This document shows positions 59,200 through 64,000 of a DNA stretch of 64,000 nt, in pieces. Source of the stretch: Kudoa neothunni (lineage: Eukaryota; Cnidaria); the NCBI GenBank assembly GCA_964304625.1, contig OZ199840.1, forward strand, positions 7,192,001 to 7,256,000, given 5' to 3'. The translations under genes were made by a program, and so were the position numbers. Position 1 is the first letter of the stretch, and every line of letters starts with the position of its first letter. The notes under the pieces are model-generated. The model had not been told where the DNA came from. It saw only the letters and a list, made by a program, of their open reading frames with translations, and ran no database searches.

Positions 59200-62100
59200 A
59201 CTATTTTATAAACATAGTTCGCGCATGTCATTAAGAATGTGAGTATGTGCAAACTGTTTGGTTGTTTAGCTTTGTTTTTTGCAATAAATTTGTTCACTTC
59301 AATACGAAAGCAAACTAAGTTTAATTAGAAACTATATTAATTGTGACTTGAAAAAAACGAACAGTTTCCATTATATAAAAAACAATTTTGCATAAATGTA
59401 TATATATATATATATATATCTGTTAAACCATTATAAATGTAGATTTTTTTATGATAATCAATTATGAATCAAAATTTGCATGATATACGATGATATTTGA
59501 GTTTAAAGCAAAATTTTGGTCAAGACCGTTGTTGGATATTTTCCACATCAAATAGACCTGAAAAAATATTAAAACTATTCTTATTCTAAATAAGATTTGA
59601 AATCTTGTCGTTAGATAAAAAATTTGTGTTTATCGTAAAAATTTCCTGGGTTTGTTATTTAAAATGATAAAAGGTTGATAAAACCTCAGAAATACAGGTT
59701 CAGAATTAATCAGGCCTTTAATATTTTTAAAGTAGTAGTGATTTCTAAATTGCTAATATAATTTAAAATGTGGGAAAATTGATAAATAAGTATTTATTAA
59801 AATGGAATGACTTGGCGTCAATCGGTGATTTTCCAATTTTGATAAGTAAATTAGCACTTCAGTTCTCAAAAACATGAGCCCAAAAGTCAAATTTCCCAAA
59901 GATAAATTCTAATTCAAAGATTTTTATGATAATCAATGGGGTTAAATTCAAGTAGCAACTGAATTAATGGAAATAAATGAAATTGGTTTTCATTTCCTCC
60001 AATAAAACAAAAATATAGAGTGAAAAAATTTATTTAAACGTATTGCTTTGCTCCAAGATCATTATCTGATTGAAATTCACTTTATAGAAATATTCAACGA
60101 ATATGCGATACTCATTAAACAAACTAGGGACCAGTTTACATTATAATCTAAATAATGAAAACCCGCTTGATCCCGAATGTTGAAAATATTGAGAATAGTA
60201 TTTTTAATATTCGTGATTAGATAAATAATGATTTTTGATTCAAAAAGAACATCGACGAAATATATAAGTATTATACGACTCGCTCCGTTTATACGCAGGA
60301 TTACATTATTTGACAAGTAAAATGTTTTATGAGAAGAAATATTAAAAATTAACAAAGGTTCGAAATCAACGTATTGGAATGTGATTTCTTTCAATTACAA
60401 TTTTTTACTTCATTAAATTCTTCTATTTAAAATAATCAATTATGAAAAATGTAAATATTGATCATTTATGCTTATTTATATTCTTATAATATGCTAAGGC
60501 TTAAAAAATAAAATAATGTATTTTTAAAAGTAACTAAAGGCTCAATCAATGTTTCCGTCGATAATGACTTCGAAAAAGTGACGAGATGTTTGTCCAACAC
60601 CAATGGATCTGTTAATAAATAATAAAATTATTATCATCCATTAATGCTGTGATAAGGTTTATCAACAATGAGATATGAAACAAATTCAGAAAAGAACTAA
60701 TTATTAATTATTTTAGTTGTAGAATGATATAAGTGCGAAATTTAAGTAGTCAATCTAAATTTAAAATACTATAAGAAACCAATTTCACGTACCCCCGCGC
60801 GAAATTATTCAGGAAAAACTTAATCTTTAATAAAGGTCAAGTTGCGTTGAAAAGGCCATTTAACTATATATTAATTTTTAAAGATAATTAAAACTCGAGA
60901 AACGCGTTAACAGCAAAAAAATATTTTTCAGAAAACTATTAAGTACTCATCTTGTTGTTGGTAGAATAAAATAGTTTTGTCTGCATTGTAAATAGAAATT
61001 TTCAGGGTATCCTTTGCAAAGTTTTCGGATGTGATTGATTCACTCTTAAGTAGTTTTAGACTTAGCATCAGCGGATTAGCTAATACAATTTGATTTTTTT
61101 AATGTTGGAACTTTTCTTTAAAACAACGAATCCCTTCACGAATCGCACATGAAGGTAAAACTTTTTTTCCGGCTAATTAATTTCTCATAGCGATTACCCT
61201 GACAGCGCTTACTCTTATTGCAATCTTTTTGTTCGTGCCCACTCAATCTACTCATATACATCTTCATCAATAGGATGAAATTACCCTGCATGCAAATGAT
61301 TTCTATTTTTATATTTTAAAAACACTTATCGGTTTTGATTATTTTATTTTTCCACTCTAGGATGTCATTAAGAGTCGAGATAATAGATATTTAAAAACGT
61401 GATACAGTGGCAGTTTTTGGATCATTAGATTGGAGACTTGCATAATAATTAGTAATATTGTACTTTTCGGCAACAGGTATAATTATAGGAATTTTTGCAT
61501 TAAATATTGACTTAGTTAAATAATAAACAAGAAGTACCCAAAAAAAGTGCGTGAAATCGGCTAATCACGTGGCTATTAGTTACATTATTTAGCAACTTTT
61601 TAAAATAATTTTTATAAAAATTTTGATTAAAAGTTTGTAAGATACATATTATATAATCAACGACCAATCAATATTCTAACTAAATAGATTTCCCAAAAGT
61701 GCGTGAAACTGGTTATTTACTGTATATAAATTAGACTAAATATATTTTTGAACAAAATACACTTTTTCAAAATATTTTTTCCAGGAGTTACATAATATGT
61801 TTTATAAATATAAAAATATTCAAAATTCTTTTTAATGAGTATTGGTCGATTTGCATTGATATTTTGTTTTAGGTCAAAAAACTCACATTTGAAAATATAA
61901 GAATCTTTAAAAATTTTCCAACTCTCGTAATCACTGTTTTATCTAATACCACTTGTCGAAAAATATTTTTGTAATTTTGGAGAAAAGTTTAAATTAATTA
62001 TACAAAATTTTGGCCAGCAATAATTTTCGTTGTTTCTGTTTTCTTTGTTATACGTCATAAAATGTGGCCGTGATGTAATAACGAATATTACATATAACAA

Positions 62101-64000
62101 AGTATAAATCCTAACATAATTAGAGTGGATAACTACTACACATCATGAAAATAACGCTACTCGTATTATAGATTGTCTTATTTCTTTCTTCTAGTGCAAA
62201 AGAAAAAGGCAAAAAAACTCTCTATTGAGGCAACCTATTGCTATTTTCCTCATTGGTATTTAAAGCTAGAATAATTTGATCTATAAAATACTTTGGGGTC
62301 ATTAATTAATTAATTACCCAGCTATAACAACTAAACATGAACAAAGAAAATATAGATCAAAGTATCCTTCATAATTGACACCGATTGTGTCTATTTTATC
62401 TATTTATTGTCGATAATTATTTATCTGTAGATTAAAAACTTTTTTAGCTATTTTAGGACGAATTCACAAAATAAAGATCATTTAAGACACCAACGTAGGC
62501 ATTTAAAGTTGCAATGGTATATGCTGTTTACAAGACGAAATTTTTCTTGAAACAATTAATAATTTTGTACGCTACCTTTATAATATTTTTTAAATTTGTC
62601 TTGACATATTCTGGAGAACCAAAATTAGAGAGAGGAAACATACGCGCAGGTATTAGAAAATAGTCCAATGGGTGACGGGTGGATCTTTGTGACGTGTAGT
62701 TCGTAATTTGAGAAAATGTTACAAAATTAACATACATGTAAGATTATAATAAGTTATTTATTTCTCAAACTATTCAATAACATTTATTTGACAATTAAGA
62801 ATATAAATAAAATATTTTTTAATTAATTAATTATGGATTATTGTGTAGTGACGTGTGACTCGTGACTTCATGTACGTTGAGATTTTTGTTTTCGATTGGT
62901 AGAGAAATGGGGAACCGAAATAAAAATTGAGTTAGGACATTAAAATAGAAATATGAAATAATAAAGTTTTTAAAAAACTAGCGAAGGTTTGGTGCGGAAA
63001 CAACATTGAAAACGATATCAATATTAGTGATTTTACAAGTTATGGTAACTGTCACAGAGATGACAAGTTTCATAAATTCGACGATAGAAAACGAAAAATT
63101 ATTCCATTCAAAATTGCCTCTCGCTCATTTTTCTGATTTAAGACATTTGAAATATCATGGTTTAAATAATCATAAACATCAAACGGATACTGAATGAGAA
63201 GTACAAAATATAATTGTCAGAAAACTTAAAAATATTACTAAATTGACTAATCCCCCCAAAATAATTTATCGTTATAGTTGATTTGTAACATTTTTTCCTC
63301 CACAGTATTGCGCGCACGATCTCAGATTTTAAGAACCACCTGTCACCCACTGTGTTACCATTATCGCGTTTGCGACGACAAATTACATCCCAGGCGAATT
63401 TATTCAATGTCACCTTACTAGCATTACTTCTGATATTTTAAACAAATTATTTGAAGAAAGAATCCGTTAACAACTTATATAATCAAATATCTACGCATTC
63501 TATAGTCTCATTCTATACAGTTTTTGTTCTAATATATTTATAAATAATCCTTTTTAATTGAAAATTCCATATACATTAATATTTCTTATTTTGTCGTCGA
63601 ATTAACAGAACTATTTTCTTCCGAGTTTATTTGAGAATATTTTAAATTATATCACAGAGATTAATACTTCCTCGTATTTATCACAGAAGTCAAATTTTTT
63701 AAGTAAGCATGAGTTATTGCTAAGCAGACAGTAAATTGTCTAAAATGTTTTAAGCATGCGAAATAAAATTGATATATCTCATAACTTAACTATATTATAA
63801 ATATTGCATTTAGAAAGCATGGAAAATAATAAAAACCTCTTTTTTAATACTTCAATAATCACTTTAGAATCATGCAAACTTGTGAGTTGATACTCAACTC
63901 ATAAATTTTCACATTTGACAAGTAAGAATAGCGCCAAATCAAAAAGATTAAGGAAACAATTACAAAATAAATATTATAGAGCAATAACAGAGAACACATC
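59200..64000. other. Terminal intergenic region, no gene recognised
   Basis: Upstream of NEMF. It contains two copies of a GTGCGTGAAA motif about 150 bp apart (61550, 61699) and a candidate inverted-repeat pair at 62669-62687 and 63334-63355. The plus frame 63006-63197 begins at a non-ATG codon and shows a hydrophobic start (ISILVILQVMVTV), possibly a signal-peptide exon, but has no partner exon. Other frames look fortuitous. Confidence 0.4.
59399..59419. repeat. (TA)n microsatellite
   Basis: A perfect TA repeat about 200 bp upstream of the NEMF start. Confidence 0.9.

Noticed and set aside
1-64000. CRISPR arrays, bacterial operons, riboswitches, phage genes
   Set aside because: None seen. 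Split genes with GT-AG introns show this is eukaryotic nuclear DNA, and no regularly spaced direct repeats of CRISPR type occur.

Overview
The window is animal nuclear DNA: strongly AT-rich, gene-poor, with split genes whose GT-AG introns are mostly 40-56 bp, and many DNA transposons. It contains an integrin beta chain, TMEM9, plastin, NUP93, RAD17 and NEMF, all divergent from vertebrate orthologues but colinear with them. The integrin and TMEM9 genes point to a metazoan or close relative. Fast-evolving sequence, tiny introns and abundant MULE, Merlin, hAT and piggyBac elements would fit a parasitic cnidarian (Myxozoa) or a similarly reduced parasite, but that placement is inference; no ribosomal or mitochondrial marker is present.

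Layout. 0.4-5.8 kb: a 5.4-kb Mutator-like element (MULE) with about 100-bp terminal inverted repeats (TIRs) and a 9-bp target-site duplication (TSD). 6.2-7.1 kb: an open Merlin/ISXO2-type transposase. 8.0-8.6 kb: a hAT MITE with a perfect 8-bp TSD. 11.2-13.8 kb: plastin (8 exons, + strand), followed 155 bp later by a decayed piggyBac. 15.6-17.3 kb: a decayed ZBED-type hAT. 18.6-20.6 kb: a hAT with perfect 8-bp TSD but two in-frame stops. 21-26.9 kb: repeats, a tRNA-derived SINE and MITE ends. 26.9-29.9 kb (minus) NUP93 and 30.2-35.6 kb (plus) RAD17 are head to head with a 240-bp gap. 37.1-42.3 kb: integrin beta (22 exons, +). 43.8-44.2 kb: a Tc1/mariner MITE. 44.3-45.5 kb: TMEM9 (minus). 48.2-49.8 kb: a non-autonomous MULE with about 200-bp TIRs. 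52.6-59.2 kb: NEMF/Rqc2 (about 27 exons, minus). 59.2-64 kb: no recognisable gene.

The host genes are unrelated housekeeping or adhesion genes (actin bundling, nuclear pore, checkpoint clamp loading, adhesion, endolysosomal membrane, ribosome quality control), with no operon logic. Notable points are a RAD17 that appears to have lost key residues of both Walker motifs, an integrin beta lacking the cysteine-bearing specificity loop but keeping its metal sites, a very uniform small-intron class, and several transposons whose exact ends and duplications can be read. I found no clearly novel multi-gene system. Exon models were built by hand from reading frame, GT-AG sites and remembered similarity to human orthologues; they need transcript confirmation.
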